This document shows positions 18,588-26,366 of a stretch of 64,000 bases of DNA, in pieces (the first letter of the stretch is position 1; every line of letters begins with the position of its first letter). Source of the stretch: Steroidobacter agaridevorans (GTDB taxonomy: Bacteria > Pseudomonadota > Gammaproteobacteria > Steroidobacterales > Steroidobacteraceae); NCBI RefSeq assembly GCF_009932555.1, contig NZ_BLJO01000010.1, positions 247,972 through 311,971 of the forward strand, written 5' to 3'. Both the position numbers and the translations under genes were made by a program. The notes beneath the pieces are model-generated. The model saw only the letters and a list, made by a program, of their open reading frames with translations. It was not told the origin of the DNA and made no database searches.

Positions 18588-20435
18588 GTGCTCACGGCCG
18601 ATAAAGTTCTAGTCACGGTAGGAACGCCCTGCTCGATCTCAGCAGTGGGGAGCACGGAAACCTATCGCGCGCGCGTGACCAACGCGCCGGAATTCATCGC
18701 GCTCGCGGCGTTCGATGCCGGCCTGATCGACATCGACCCGCAAGACGACGGCTCGCTGAAACTGCGCTGGGTCAATGGCGAGAGCACCAGCGCCGAGGAA
18801 ATCGAGCGGCTGCATGGCAAGCAGCTGCGCGCGTCACTGGGCATCCGTTACATCGACGAACTCACCGCGCTCGGCAACGCCGTCGTCACGGATGTGGCCG
18901 CCTCCTTGCCTCATGACTTCGACCGTGGCGGCTTGCGCAAGCTAGCCGGCCTCACCTATCGCGATGTCCGCGAGTCGGCGCTCAAGGACATGTATGGCTT
19001 GTTCGACGACGATCCGCGCCTCGGCCCGTCGTTGCAGTCCCAGTTGTTTGCCTACACCGGCTTGGGTGCGCTGGCGGCGCTGCCCGTGTCGCTGGCGGAG
19101 CTGATCCCGAATCCGTATGAATTTCGTGTTGCCGGCGCGACTGCCTTTCCCGGCCTGGACGCGCACGGCCAGTTGCGCGCGGCCGGTACAGTCACGCCGG
19201 AGAACGACAAGCTGCGAGACAAGTTCGCAATGCGTCTGGCGAACTCGCTGTCGTCGCACGGCCCGGCGCTGCTGTCGACGATGCTTGCGCCGTCGTATTC
19301 GCTCAGCAAGTCGCTGAAACATCCTGAACTGCTCGATTCATTGCGCTCGGCCAGCGGCTTCATGCGCGTGCCGCAGACTCCGCTGAACGCGGTCGGTGCG
19401 TGTGCATCCAGTTCCATCGTGTTCTCCGAGTTCGCGCCGCAGATGGTGCTCGACTATCCGGGTTATCAGCGTCCGCAGCTGGTGTTGTGGACCGCGGCCG
19501 ACGCGGCCACCCGTCCGAACTGGCAGATCCTCGACGCCTTCGGTCCCGGCGCGCTGATGACCCGAGGCAAGCTGGAAGCGCTCAACGCCGGCCGCAGCCC
19601 CGCTGAACAGCGCTCGATCGCGGACAGCCTCGCGCCGTTCGACATCGACGCGAACGGGACCGTGGTGGGCGAGGGCGGCTCGGGCCTGATGATCACGACG
19701 CTCGACTTCGCGTTGCGTAACTTCCTGGATATCACTTCCATCATCGTGGGCTGGGGCCAGAGCGGTGAGGCGGGCGGCAAGGCGCACTTCGCCGGCGTCG
19801 GCTTCGGGGGCGAGAACGCGCTGATGCACGCGTTGGAGCTCGCCTACCGCGGTCATGGCTACGGGGTGGCCGATTTCCAATATCTGGTCGCGCACGCCAC
19901 CGGCACGCGCACGAATTCGAAGACCGATCTGACGACTGCGGCGAACGCGCGTTCAGCGGCCGCGGAGAGACAAGGCATCAAAGGCGCATTGCCGACGGTG
20001 GCCGTGGGCACGCCGAAAGCGGTGGGCGATGGCCACACCATGGGCGAGACGGGATTGAAGGCAGTCTCGCAGGCGCTGCAGTTCCTGCTTGGCAAGCCTG
20101 CCGTGGGCGTGCCGACATTGCGGCATCTCGATCCGGATCTAGGCACGGTGGCCGAATCGTTCAAGCTGCAGTCAGCGCCGGTGATTGGTAACGGCGATGG
20201 CGGCGCGCTGTGCGCAACTCAAGGCTTCGGTGGTTACAACGGCGCCATGGCTTTGCGCGCGGCGCATGCCGAAGCGTTCGCTCGCTACTCGCCCGACAAG
20301 AAAGTGCTCGCGGCGTATCTCGAGCGCTGGCCCGAGCTACGCCGTGAACGTGAACAGCGCGAGCGCCACTGGCGCCTGCGCCGTCGCAGCGCCATCGAGC
20401 TGGCGCAAATGCATTGCTGGAAAGGGCTGGATTAG
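18588..20435 (+). CDS. Divergent beta-ketoacyl-ACP synthase, long form
   Basis: About 615 residues, much longer than FabB/FabF (about 410), closer in size to the Pseudomonas FabY type. The condensing triad is intact: Cys in GACASSSIVF, the first His in AHATGTRTN and the second in GDGHTMGETG, which replaces the usual KSxxGHT form. A C-terminal GFGGYNGAMAL loop matches the ketoacyl-synthase glycine loop. It should join an acyl or acetyl unit with malonyl-ACP. The first 120 and last 70 residues are extra; the tail is very Arg-rich (RREREQRERHWRLRRR). GTG 18588, with GGGAAG upstream, is preferred to TTG 18567. Two hairpin repeats follow directly. Confidence 0.8.
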   Translation: MLTADKVLVTVGTPCSISAVGSTETYRARVTNAPEFIALAAFDAGLIDIDPQDDGSLKLRWVNGESTSAEEIERLHGKQLRASLGIRYIDELTALGNAVVTDVAASLPHDFDRGGLRKLAGLTYRDVRESALKDMYGLFDDDPRLGPSLQSQLFAYTGLGALAALPVSLAELIPNPYEFRVAGATAFPGLDAHGQLRAAGTVTPENDKLRDKFAMRLANSLSSHGPALLSTMLAPSYSLSKSLKHPELLDSLRSASGFMRVPQTPLNAVGACASSSIVFSEFAPQMVLDYPGYQRPQLVLWTAADAATRPNWQILDAFGPGALMTRGKLEALNAGRSPAEQRSIADSLAPFDIDANGTVVGEGGSGLMITTLDFALRNFLDITSIIVGWGQSGEAGGKAHFAGVGFGGENALMHALELAYRGHGYGVADFQYLVAHATGTRTNSKTDLTTAANARSAAAERQGIKGALPTVAVGTPKAVGDGHTMGETGLKAVSQALQFLLGKPAVGVPTLRHLDPDLGTVAESFKLQSAPVIGNGDGGALCATQGFGGYNGAMALRAAHAEAFARYSPDKKVLAAYLERWPELRREREQRERHWRLRRRSAIELAQMHCWKGLD

Positions 20436-20496
20436 CCCGGAAAAAGTCACGCCTTTTTCCGGGCGTATCAAAAGGGCCTCGGCCGCTTTTGATCAG
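20436..20496 (+). repeat. Double-hairpin repeat, copy 1
   Basis: First of two tandem copies, starting immediately after the ketoacyl-synthase stop. Hairpin 1 pairs CCCGGAAAAAG with CTTTTTCCGGG around a six-base loop; hairpin 2 pairs ATCAAAAG with CTTTTGAT around a GGCC-rich centre. It probably also ends transcription between the convergent genes. Confidence 0.85.
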
Positions 20497-20507
20497 GAAA
20501 ACCAGTT

Positions 20508-20567
20508 CCGGAAAAAGTCGCGCCTTTTTCCGGGCGTGTCAAAAGGGCCTTGGCCGCTTTTGACCAG
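20508..20567 (+). repeat. Double-hairpin repeat, copy 2
   Basis: Tandem copy, 71 bases after copy 1 start to start. Hairpin 2 reads GTCAAAAG...CTTTTGAC, so the outermost base pair changes from A-T to G-C on both arms relative to copy 1, which indicates the stem is conserved. It ends just before the stop of the small leftward gene. Confidence 0.85.
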
Positions 20568-20575
20568 AAAATATG

Positions 20576-20953
20576 TCAGCTGGTCTTCTTGCCGGTGAAG
20601 GTGCCTTCGCCCAGCTCGCCGAGCTTCACGGTGCCCTTCATGCTCGCGCCATCGACGGTGCCGGTGTAGCTCACCGCCAGGTCCGTGCCCTGCGCGTTCA
20701 CTTGAAAGCTGATGACGATGTCGTTGCCCTTCACGGTGCCGGTGACCGGCGACTCGCCCAGCATGCCCTTGTAGGTGCCGCTGATCTTGGCGCCGTCCTG
20801 CTTCAGGCTGAAATGCGGATTGCCGGCGCCGGCCTGGGTCTCGACGGTCAGGTCCCACTCGCCGGCCACGTTGGCGTCGGCGGCGAAAGCGGACGTGGTG
20901 AGCATCACGGCGGCGGCGGAGGCGGCCAGAAGCATTCTGCGCAGGCTGTTCAT
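20576..20953 (-). CDS. Small secreted beta-rich protein
   Basis: A 125-residue exported protein. The signal peptide (MLLAASAAAVMLTTSAFA) is cut after AFA and leaves a mature part of about 100 residues. This part has alternating beta-strand patterns, GEWDLTVET, PHFSLKQDG, KISGTYKG and GTVKGNDIVISF, typical of small periplasmic beta-sandwich or lipocalin-like proteins. It has no Cys in the mature part. A longer frame reaches 21037, but the start at 20953 places the signal peptide correctly. Function unknown. It is convergent with the ketoacyl synthase across two hairpin repeats and has a third copy about 120 bases upstream. Confidence 0.75.
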   Translation of the reverse strand: MNSLRRMLLAASAAAVMLTTSAFAADANVAGEWDLTVETQAGAGNPHFSLKQDGAKISGTYKGMLGESPVTGTVKGNDIVISFQVNAQGTDLAVSYTGTVDGASMKGTVKLGELGEGTFTGKKTS

Positions 20954-21071
20954 GACGATTCCCTGGAAGTGATTGTTGGGGTCCGTGTGAATTGTGGGTG
21001 GTCGCCCCGAGCACCGGCAACTGCGTTGACGTTTCATGACGCTGGTCCGTTTCGGCCTGCGTAATGGAGAG

Positions 21072-21132
21072 CCCGGAAAAAGTCGCGCCTTTTTCCGGGC
21101 GTATCAAAAGGGCCTCGGCCGCTTTTGATCAG
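21072..21132 (+). repeat. Double-hairpin repeat, copy 3
   Basis: Same 60-bp unit as copies 1 and 2, differing from copy 1 in one loop base (TCGCGC for TCACGC). It lies between divergent genes, where a terminator is not needed, so the unit behaves as a dispersed repeat rather than only a terminator. Confidence 0.85.
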
Positions 21133-21244
21133 AAGACAGGACGCGTTTTGCCCTGCGGTCCCGCCGTGTATGCAACAATGGCCGCCCAGGAATGGACTGA
21201 CGGACTAAGGACAGCAGCGCTCAGAGTGTTTAAATAGCGAGCTG

Positions 21245-22459
21245 ATGTTCCGCGACTTCCGCAAAATCTCGCCACGCATTTTCTGGCTGGTCACGCTCGC
21301 CGCGACGGCCGTGCTGTTGACCGTGGTGGCGGTTCCGCAGTGGCTGTCGAAGAACGCGCGGCTGCAGGTCCTGCGCTCGCACGTCGCTGAAATTGCGCAG
21401 ATTGCGGCCAGCGTCGTGGACGGCGATCTGCATCGGCAATTGCTCGATCCCGCCAACTACACGCCCGAACTGTACGAGCGCGTGGTCGCGCCGCTGGTGC
21501 GCTTCCATTCGGCGGATCCAGAGATCTTTTATGTCTACACGATGGTGGAGCGCGGCGGGAAGAGCCTGTTCGTCGTCGACACCGCCGCGTCCAGCAAGCT
21601 GAAGACCACGCGCAAGCTGCGACCTTCGGCATACATGGAGCCGTTCGAAAGCATCGATGTCGAGCCGGATCCGGACTATCTGCAGCGGATCGCGAACGGC
21701 GAAACCTACGTCTACCCCAGCTTTCAGCGCGACGTTTACGGCACATTCCTGTCCGGTCACACGCCCATCTACGACAGCCAGGGCCGTTACAGCGGCTTCG
21801 TCGGCGTCGACTTCGACATCAAATATTATCTGGCGCTGGAATCGAGTTTCCGCGCGATCTTTTACGGCTCGGTGGCCGGCGCGGTGCTGATCGCGCTGCT
21901 GATCGGCTATGTGGTCGCGCGTTATCACTATCACATCCAGGATCGCATCGATGAGCAGTATCGGATCTCGATCCGCGACGAGCTGACTCAGCTGCTGAAT
22001 CGACGGGGCGCGCTCAGATTCTCGCGCGAGGCGCTGGCGGCGCGGGTGGCCAGTTACGCCGTGATTCTGGTGGATATCGACGACCTGAAGGGCATCAACG
22101 ATCTGTACGGCCATGCGGCCGGCGACGAGTTCATCGTGAAGGTCGCGGATACAATTCGTAACAGTGTGCGCGAGAAGGACATCTGCGCCCGCATGGGCGG
22201 CGATGAATTCCTGATTTTCGCCACCGGCTGCGACCTGGATGCGGCGACGGAGATCGCGCGTCGCATCCTGGGCAAAGTGTTTTCACACGACAGCAACTCG
22301 AGCCGCTCGCACTTTGGCGTGTCGATCGGAATCTGTGTATCGCCCGGCGCCGATGCGAGTTTCGAGTTGTTATACCGGCAGGCGGACGAAGCGCTGTACA
22401 AGGCCAAGCAGGCGGGCCGCAACCGTTTCGTGATTTTCGACCCGATGGTCGCGGCTTAA
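21245..22459 (+). CDS. Diguanylate cyclase with extracytoplasmic sensor
   Basis: 404 residues: a membrane helix at about 14-32, a periplasmic sensor region to about 205, a second membrane helix (AVLIALLIGYVVARY) and a C-terminal GGDEF domain. The periplasmic part has the Cache-like pattern FIYVYTMVER...GFVGVDFDI. The catalytic loop is RMGGDEFLIF, with DIDDLKGINDLYGH for GTP and metal and an intact I-site (REKD) five residues before GGDEF. It should make c-di-GMP in response to a periplasmic ligand, with feedback inhibition. ATG 21245 follows a GCGAG site. Convergent with a sensory protein gene, separated by a strong hairpin. Confidence 0.92.
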   Translation: MFRDFRKISPRIFWLVTLAATAVLLTVVAVPQWLSKNARLQVLRSHVAEIAQIAASVVDGDLHRQLLDPANYTPELYERVVAPLVRFHSADPEIFYVYTMVERGGKSLFVVDTAASSKLKTTRKLRPSAYMEPFESIDVEPDPDYLQRIANGETYVYPSFQRDVYGTFLSGHTPIYDSQGRYSGFVGVDFDIKYYLALESSFRAIFYGSVAGAVLIALLIGYVVARYHYHIQDRIDEQYRISIRDELTQLLNRRGALRFSREALAARVASYAVILVDIDDLKGINDLYGHAAGDEFIVKVADTIRNSVREKDICARMGGDEFLIFATGCDLDAATEIARRILGKVFSHDSNSSRSHFGVSIGICVSPGADASFELLYRQADEALYKAKQAGRNRFVIFDPMVAA

Positions 22460-22495
22460 CGCGGCCACATATTTTTTATTTTTTCTTACAAAGAG

Positions 22496-22525
22496 CAGTT
22501 TTTCCCCGAAGGGGAAAAATGGCTG
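22496..22525 (+). terminator. Bidirectional terminator
   Basis: TTTTTCCCC and GGGGAAAAA pair around GAA (22499-22519), giving T-runs on both strands. It lies between the stop of the diguanylate cyclase and that of the leftward PAS/receiver gene, the expected place for a shared rho-independent terminator. Confidence 0.8.
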
Positions 22526-22528
22526 CTG

Positions 22529-23683
22529 TCAGGAAGCACCCTGAGCTCGACTCTGCGCCATCAAGCGATGCAGGACGTCGCCCAGCTCTTCCACCGTATT
22601 CGGCTTCAATAACAGATCCCGCACGCCGGTCTTCATCACCGACTCCCGGTCCTTGGCGCGCACATAGCCCGACGTCATCACGACCGGCACTTCCGGCCGC
22701 AATTGCAGAACATGCGAGGCGAACTCGATGCCCGACATGCTCGGCATCGACAGGTCGGTGACCACCGCTTCATACGCCGCCGGATTGGAACGGAACGCCG
22801 CCAGCGCTTCGTTCGCGTCGGTGAAGCCCGCGACCCGGTAACCCAACCGCTGCAACACGCGGGTTACGAGATATACAAGCGATTCCTCATCGTCGACGTA
22901 GAGAACGCTCTGGCCTTGGCCACGCGGCACTTGCGAGCCGAGCGACGGATGCTGGGCCGCCGCGTCGTGGAATAACACAACGTCCTTCGAGGTTTCTTCT
23001 TCATTGCCGCTGAACGCCAGGATTTGAGTGATGATGCCGGCCGCACGGGCGCTGGCCCGCTGCACTTCGGCGAGCGACAGCTGCGCCGGATGATCGGCCG
23101 GGAGGTCTTCCGCCGCGAGCCGGGCATTGCCGCAGATCGCCAGCAGGATGTTGTTGAAGTCATGCGCGATGCCGCCGGCCATGGCCGCGAGCGCGCGGCT
23201 CTTCTCCAGCAACTCGCGATCCCGTTCAGCCTGCAGGCGAGCGGTCACGTCGCTGGCGAAGGCGATGACACCCTCGTCGGCAGTGCCACGATCCACCAGC
23301 GCCAGGTGCCAGTGACATTGCATATGGCTGCCGTCCTTGCGCCGGGTCTCGAGCGTCACGCCATCGGGAAATTCGGTGCCGGAAAGTAACTTGGGACACA
23401 CCTCGTCGATGATGGGCATGCTGGCGGGCGTGGCGACCAGCTCATGGATGTGCCGGCCGATGGCTTCCGCTTCCGAATATCCAAAGGTCGCGGCCGCCGC
23501 CGGATTCCAGGCGCGCACGATGTGGTCGGTGTCCCAGACAATGCAGGCGAGCGGTGCGCGATCGAGATACAGCTGCAATCGTTTGTTGATTGCCTGCAGC
23601 TGCTGCACGCCGCCGTCCGCATCCAAATTGCCACGCCTCGCAGGCCGGCGGCGTTGCCGCCACCACTGCGTGAACCCGAACAT
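22529..23683 (-). CDS. PAS-HisKA-receiver protein lacking the ATPase domain
   Basis: 384 residues. A PAS domain spans about 35-150. A HisKA dimerisation helix follows with the phospho-acceptor His at residue 174 (GGIAHDFNNILLAI). After ILAFSG at about 226 the protein passes through about 30 linker residues straight to a complete receiver domain (Asp 264/265, phospho-acceptor Asp 310, Lys 360). The HATPase_c domain expected between them is absent, and the frame is intact. It cannot phosphorylate itself; it may be a phosphorelay partner, a phosphatase or a decaying gene. It faces a diguanylate cyclase across a terminator and lies downstream of a LysR gene on the same strand. Confidence 0.88.
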   Translation of the reverse strand: MFGFTQWWRQRRRPARRGNLDADGGVQQLQAINKRLQLYLDRAPLACIVWDTDHIVRAWNPAAAATFGYSEAEAIGRHIHELVATPASMPIIDEVCPKLLSGTEFPDGVTLETRRKDGSHMQCHWHLALVDRGTADEGVIAFASDVTARLQAERDRELLEKSRALAAMAGGIAHDFNNILLAICGNARLAAEDLPADHPAQLSLAEVQRASARAAGIITQILAFSGNEEETSKDVVLFHDAAAQHPSLGSQVPRGQGQSVLYVDDEESLVYLVTRVLQRLGYRVAGFTDANEALAAFRSNPAAYEAVVTDLSMPSMSGIEFASHVLQLRPEVPVVMTSGYVRAKDRESVMKTGVRDLLLKPNTVEELGDVLHRLMAQSRAQGAS

Positions 23684-23877
23684 AACGCCCCGCTGAAGTC
23701 TGAAGTAGGTGACTTATCGCGTCTGCGCTGGACGCGGCTCTTTCTTCTTCCCCGGGGCCAACGTATCACAGCGGACGCATCCGGCGCGTTGAGCAACTCT
23801 CCCGGCTATCGCTTAGGAGAATGGAGTAAGCAGCGCGTACCAAGGGAAGCGCTGCAAATATTCCAGTGAATGCGGAT

Positions 23878-24759
23878 TCAGATATTCCAGCGCTCGCGGC
23901 ACAGCGCCAGGAATCTGGCTCCGGCTTGCGACAATGGCTGATGACGAAGGTGATAGACGCCCACCTGTCGCTCGATACTGGAGAACGGCAGGCCTTCGAT
24001 GTGCTCGAGCTCGGGCGGCAGCTCGGTCACCAGATTGGAGACATAGGTCACGGCCTTGCCCTCGGCGACCAGCGCCAGCCGCAACTCCATGTGGCTGACC
24101 TCCCAAACCGACGCGAAGGCATTGCGCAAACGATCGCCGCTGGGACGCCGGGCCGCTTCGTCGAGATAGGAAGTCACTAGAGGCAGCGTGCGCAGCGTCG
24201 CTTGCGGATCGCGCTTGAGCGCTTCGCGGCTGGGGTGGTCGCGGGCAATCATCAAACGGCGGGTCTCGGCGAAGCACGAGTAGACCGTGAAGTAATCCGG
24301 CATGGTGTGTTGCAAGGGTCCGAAGCCAACTTCCCAACGGCCGTCGGACACGCCATGGACGATCTCGCGGCTGGGCGCGACCGTCACCTTGAAGCGGGTC
24401 AGAGGATTGCGCTCCGAGAACTCGCGCAACAGCGCGATACCGAAACGCGCATTGGTGGCGGGCGAAAGCGCCAGGGACAAAGTGGACAACGCACCTGTCT
24501 TGATCTGCGCAATGTCCGCTAATGTCTCGCGCTCTTCGTTCAGCACCGTCTCCGCATAGCGCAGTAACCGGATGCCGGCTTCGGTCAATTGCGGCGGATT
24601 GCCCCGACGCAGCAGCACCGCGCCGAGCCGATGCTCGAGGTTGGCGATGGCCTGACTCACCGCCGATTGCGATAAGTTCAATCGTTCAGCGGCGCGACTG
24701 AACCCGCCCGCCTCCACCACGGCGTGAAAACAACGGATTTCATTGCGCTCGATCTGCAT
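23878..24759 (-). CDS. LysR-family transcriptional regulator
   Basis: 293 residues. The N-terminal winged helix-turn-helix is textbook LysR: IRCFHAVVEAGGFSRAAERLNLSQSAVS, continuing QAIANLEHRLG. The C-terminal effector-binding domain runs from about residue 90 (LSTLSLALSPA) to the end. It is divergent from the citrate-synthase-like gene, the standard LysR arrangement, so that gene is its likely target. An inverted repeat (GCAGT-N7-ACTGC) lies 18 bases upstream of its own start. The ligand is unknown. Confidence 0.93.
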   Translation of the reverse strand: MQIERNEIRCFHAVVEAGGFSRAAERLNLSQSAVSQAIANLEHRLGAVLLRRGNPPQLTEAGIRLLRYAETVLNEERETLADIAQIKTGALSTLSLALSPATNARFGIALLREFSERNPLTRFKVTVAPSREIVHGVSDGRWEVGFGPLQHTMPDYFTVYSCFAETRRLMIARDHPSREALKRDPQATLRTLPLVTSYLDEAARRPSGDRLRNAFASVWEVSHMELRLALVAEGKAVTYVSNLVTELPPELEHIEGLPFSSIERQVGVYHLRHQPLSQAGARFLALCRERWNI

Positions 24760-24777
24760 GTGGTCAATTTTCGCGCA

Positions 24778-24794
24778 GCAGTCGTGACTACTGC
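24778..24794. promoter_or_regulatory. Putative LysR operator
   Basis: GCAGT, seven bases, ACTGC: a 17-bp near-perfect palindrome with further pairing inside the spacer. It sits close to the LysR start in the 193-base divergent region and could serve autoregulation and activation of the opposite gene. A second small inverted repeat (CCGATA...TATCGG) lies further right. Confidence 0.45.
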
Positions 24795-24952
24795 AAATTA
24801 GTGAGAAAAGCGCTGCCTGTCAGCGCGGCCGATAAGAGTATCGGATGCGTCGATGCGATCACAGCCGCTGATAAACGCATCGCTGGCGCGGCGTCGTGGA
24901 GTGGGGCGCTCAGGCGTAGCTTGAGCAGTCATCGAGGCCGCAGGAACGAGTC

Positions 24953-26086
24953 ATGAGCGAGTCATTGCAACACGTTCACAAGGGTCTGGAAGGCGTGATC
25001 GCCGACACCACCTCGGTGTCGTTGATCGATGGCGACGCCGGCCGGCTGTACTACCGCGGCTACGCCGTCGAAGAGCTGGCGCGTAAACGCTTCGCAGAAG
25101 TGATGCACCTGGTCGTGTTCGGCACGCTCCCGGACGCCGATCGACTCCAGGAAGTCGAAGACTATTTGTGGATCGCTGGCCGCTTGCCGCCGGAGCTCGC
25201 CGCATCTCTTCGTCAGATCGCGCGGCATGGCGAGCATCCCATGGCGACCTTGCAAGCGATCACGACCTTGCTCGCGTTGGAACCTCCGGCAGTCAGCCTG
25301 GGCCGGTCGCCGCAGGAAGAAGAGGCGCTCATCGTCGCTGCTCGCATTCCCGCGGCCATCGCCACCATTTACGCAGCGCTGCAGGATCATCCAGAGCATC
25401 CCTATCCAGCCTCGCGCCGCTATGGCGAGCGTTACCTGCAACTGTTGCATGGCCGCCAGCCGTCGCCGATCGAAGTCTCGGTGTTTGAAAGCGCGCAGAT
25501 CTTGCAACTCGATCATGGCTTCAACGCCAGCACATTCACCGCGCGCGTGGTCACTTCGACACTGGCCCCGGCGACTTCGGCCCTCTCGGCCGCCATGGGC
25601 GCGTTATATGGACCGTTGCACGGCGCCGCCGATCAACAAGCACTGGAGATGGCGCTCGAAGTCGGCCAGCCTGAACGAGCACGCGAGTTCGTGGCGCAGT
25701 GCCTTGCAAGCGGGCGCAAGGTGATGGGCATGGGTCATCGCGAGTATCGCGTGGTCGATCCTCGCTCACGCATGATCCGGGCGCTGGCTCAGCAGGTCGC
25801 GCATCGGCCTGAACACATCCAGCTGCTCGATGTGTTGAGCGCCGTCGACGAAGCCTTCATCGAGCAAACTCGTGAGAAACGACGCACGCTGCGCGCCAAC
25901 CTGGAGTTCTACAAAGGCGTCGTTTATCTGGCGCTGGGCATTCCCAAGGAGTTTTTCACCGCGAGCTTCGCGGCCGCGCGCGTGTTCGGCTGGATCGCGC
26001 ATGTGATGGAACAGCGACAGGACAATCGCATCATCCGGCCCACCGCGCATTATGTTGGCCCTGCTCCACGCTCGATGACGCAATAA
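24953..26086 (+). CDS. Citrate synthase family protein with Asp-to-Glu change
   Basis: 377 residues, the length of the short bacterial citrate/methylcitrate synthases. Family landmarks are present: LDHGFNASTF (His 188), GPLHGAAD (His 223, matching the catalytic His of GPLHG), GMGHREYRVVDPR (His 262, second catalytic His) and the C-terminal Arg residues at AARVFGW and IIRPTAHYVG. The third catalytic residue, the Asp of the usual NVDFYS motif, reads Glu here (ANLEFYKG, residue 318). The substrate may therefore not be oxaloacetate plus acetyl-CoA. The gene is divergent from a LysR regulator and precedes the attenuated acetolactate synthase, suggesting a role in organic-acid or amino-acid metabolism (inference). 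Confidence 0.88.
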   Translation: MSESLQHVHKGLEGVIADTTSVSLIDGDAGRLYYRGYAVEELARKRFAEVMHLVVFGTLPDADRLQEVEDYLWIAGRLPPELAASLRQIARHGEHPMATLQAITTLLALEPPAVSLGRSPQEEEALIVAARIPAAIATIYAALQDHPEHPYPASRRYGERYLQLLHGRQPSPIEVSVFESAQILQLDHGFNASTFTARVVTSTLAPATSALSAAMGALYGPLHGAADQQALEMALEVGQPERAREFVAQCLASGRKVMGMGHREYRVVDPRSRMIRALAQQVAHRPEHIQLLDVLSAVDEAFIEQTREKRRTLRANLEFYKGVVYLALGIPKEFFTASFAAARVFGWIAHVMEQRQDNRIIRPTAHYVGPAPRSMTQ

Positions 26087-26110
26087 ACGACGAGTTGCAC
26101 GTCAGCGCAC

Positions 26111-26140
26111 TTGTCAGGTTACGCGCCGGGTGGCTATAGT
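26111..26140 (+). promoter_or_regulatory. Sigma-70-type promoter of the ilv leader
   Basis: TTGTCA at 26111-26116 and TATAGT at 26135-26140 with an 18-base spacer, close to the -35 and -10 consensus. Transcription would begin near 26147, about 26 bases before the leader peptide. Confidence 0.6.
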
Positions 26141-26172
26141 GCAGTCACGTGACTTAAGTGACTAACCCGCAC

Positions 26173-26259
26173 GTGTCCCATACTTCCTCCCCCATCGCCG
26201 TGATCATCACCCTGATCAACGTCGTAGTACCGGTCGTAGCCATCAGCGACGCGCCGTAG
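26173..26259 (+). CDS. Branched-chain amino acid leader peptide
   Basis: A 28-codon frame starting GTG and ending TAG, too short for usual gene calling. The product starts VSHTSSPIAVIITLINVVVP and continues VVAISDAP, packing six Ile, one Leu and about seven Val into a short stretch, the hallmark of ilv leader peptides such as E. coli IvbL. It sits between a clear promoter and a clear terminator that precedes an acetolactate synthase gene. Stalling on Ile/Val codons when charged tRNA is scarce would change the RNA fold (see the attenuator entry). Confidence 0.82.
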   Translation: MSHTSSPIAVIITLINVVVPVVAISDAP

Positions 26260-26318
26260 GGGAACTATTAAATTACGAATCAACGACCCCCGTCGGTGCA
26301 AAGCCGGCGGGGGTTTTT
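26251..26318 (+). promoter_or_regulatory. Transcription attenuator (antiterminator and terminator)
   Basis: The terminator pairs 26287-26296 with 26304-26313 around a seven-base loop and is followed by TTTTT. An alternative pairing joins 26251-26262 (GCGCCGTAGGGG, spanning the leader stop codon) with 26288-26299, giving six plus four base pairs across a two-base mismatch; it would break the terminator. A ribosome reaching the leader stop covers the first segment and lets the terminator form; one stalled on Ile/Val codons leaves it free. Confidence 0.78.
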
Positions 26319-26366
26319 CGTTTTATGCGCCGGTTTTGTGTCGATGGGCCCAACAAGGAGCCCTCC

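Noticed and set aside
20436-20567. Tandem 60-bp units as a CRISPR array
   Set aside because: Only two adjacent units about 11 bases apart, no spacer-length unique sequence between them, and each unit folds into two hairpins.
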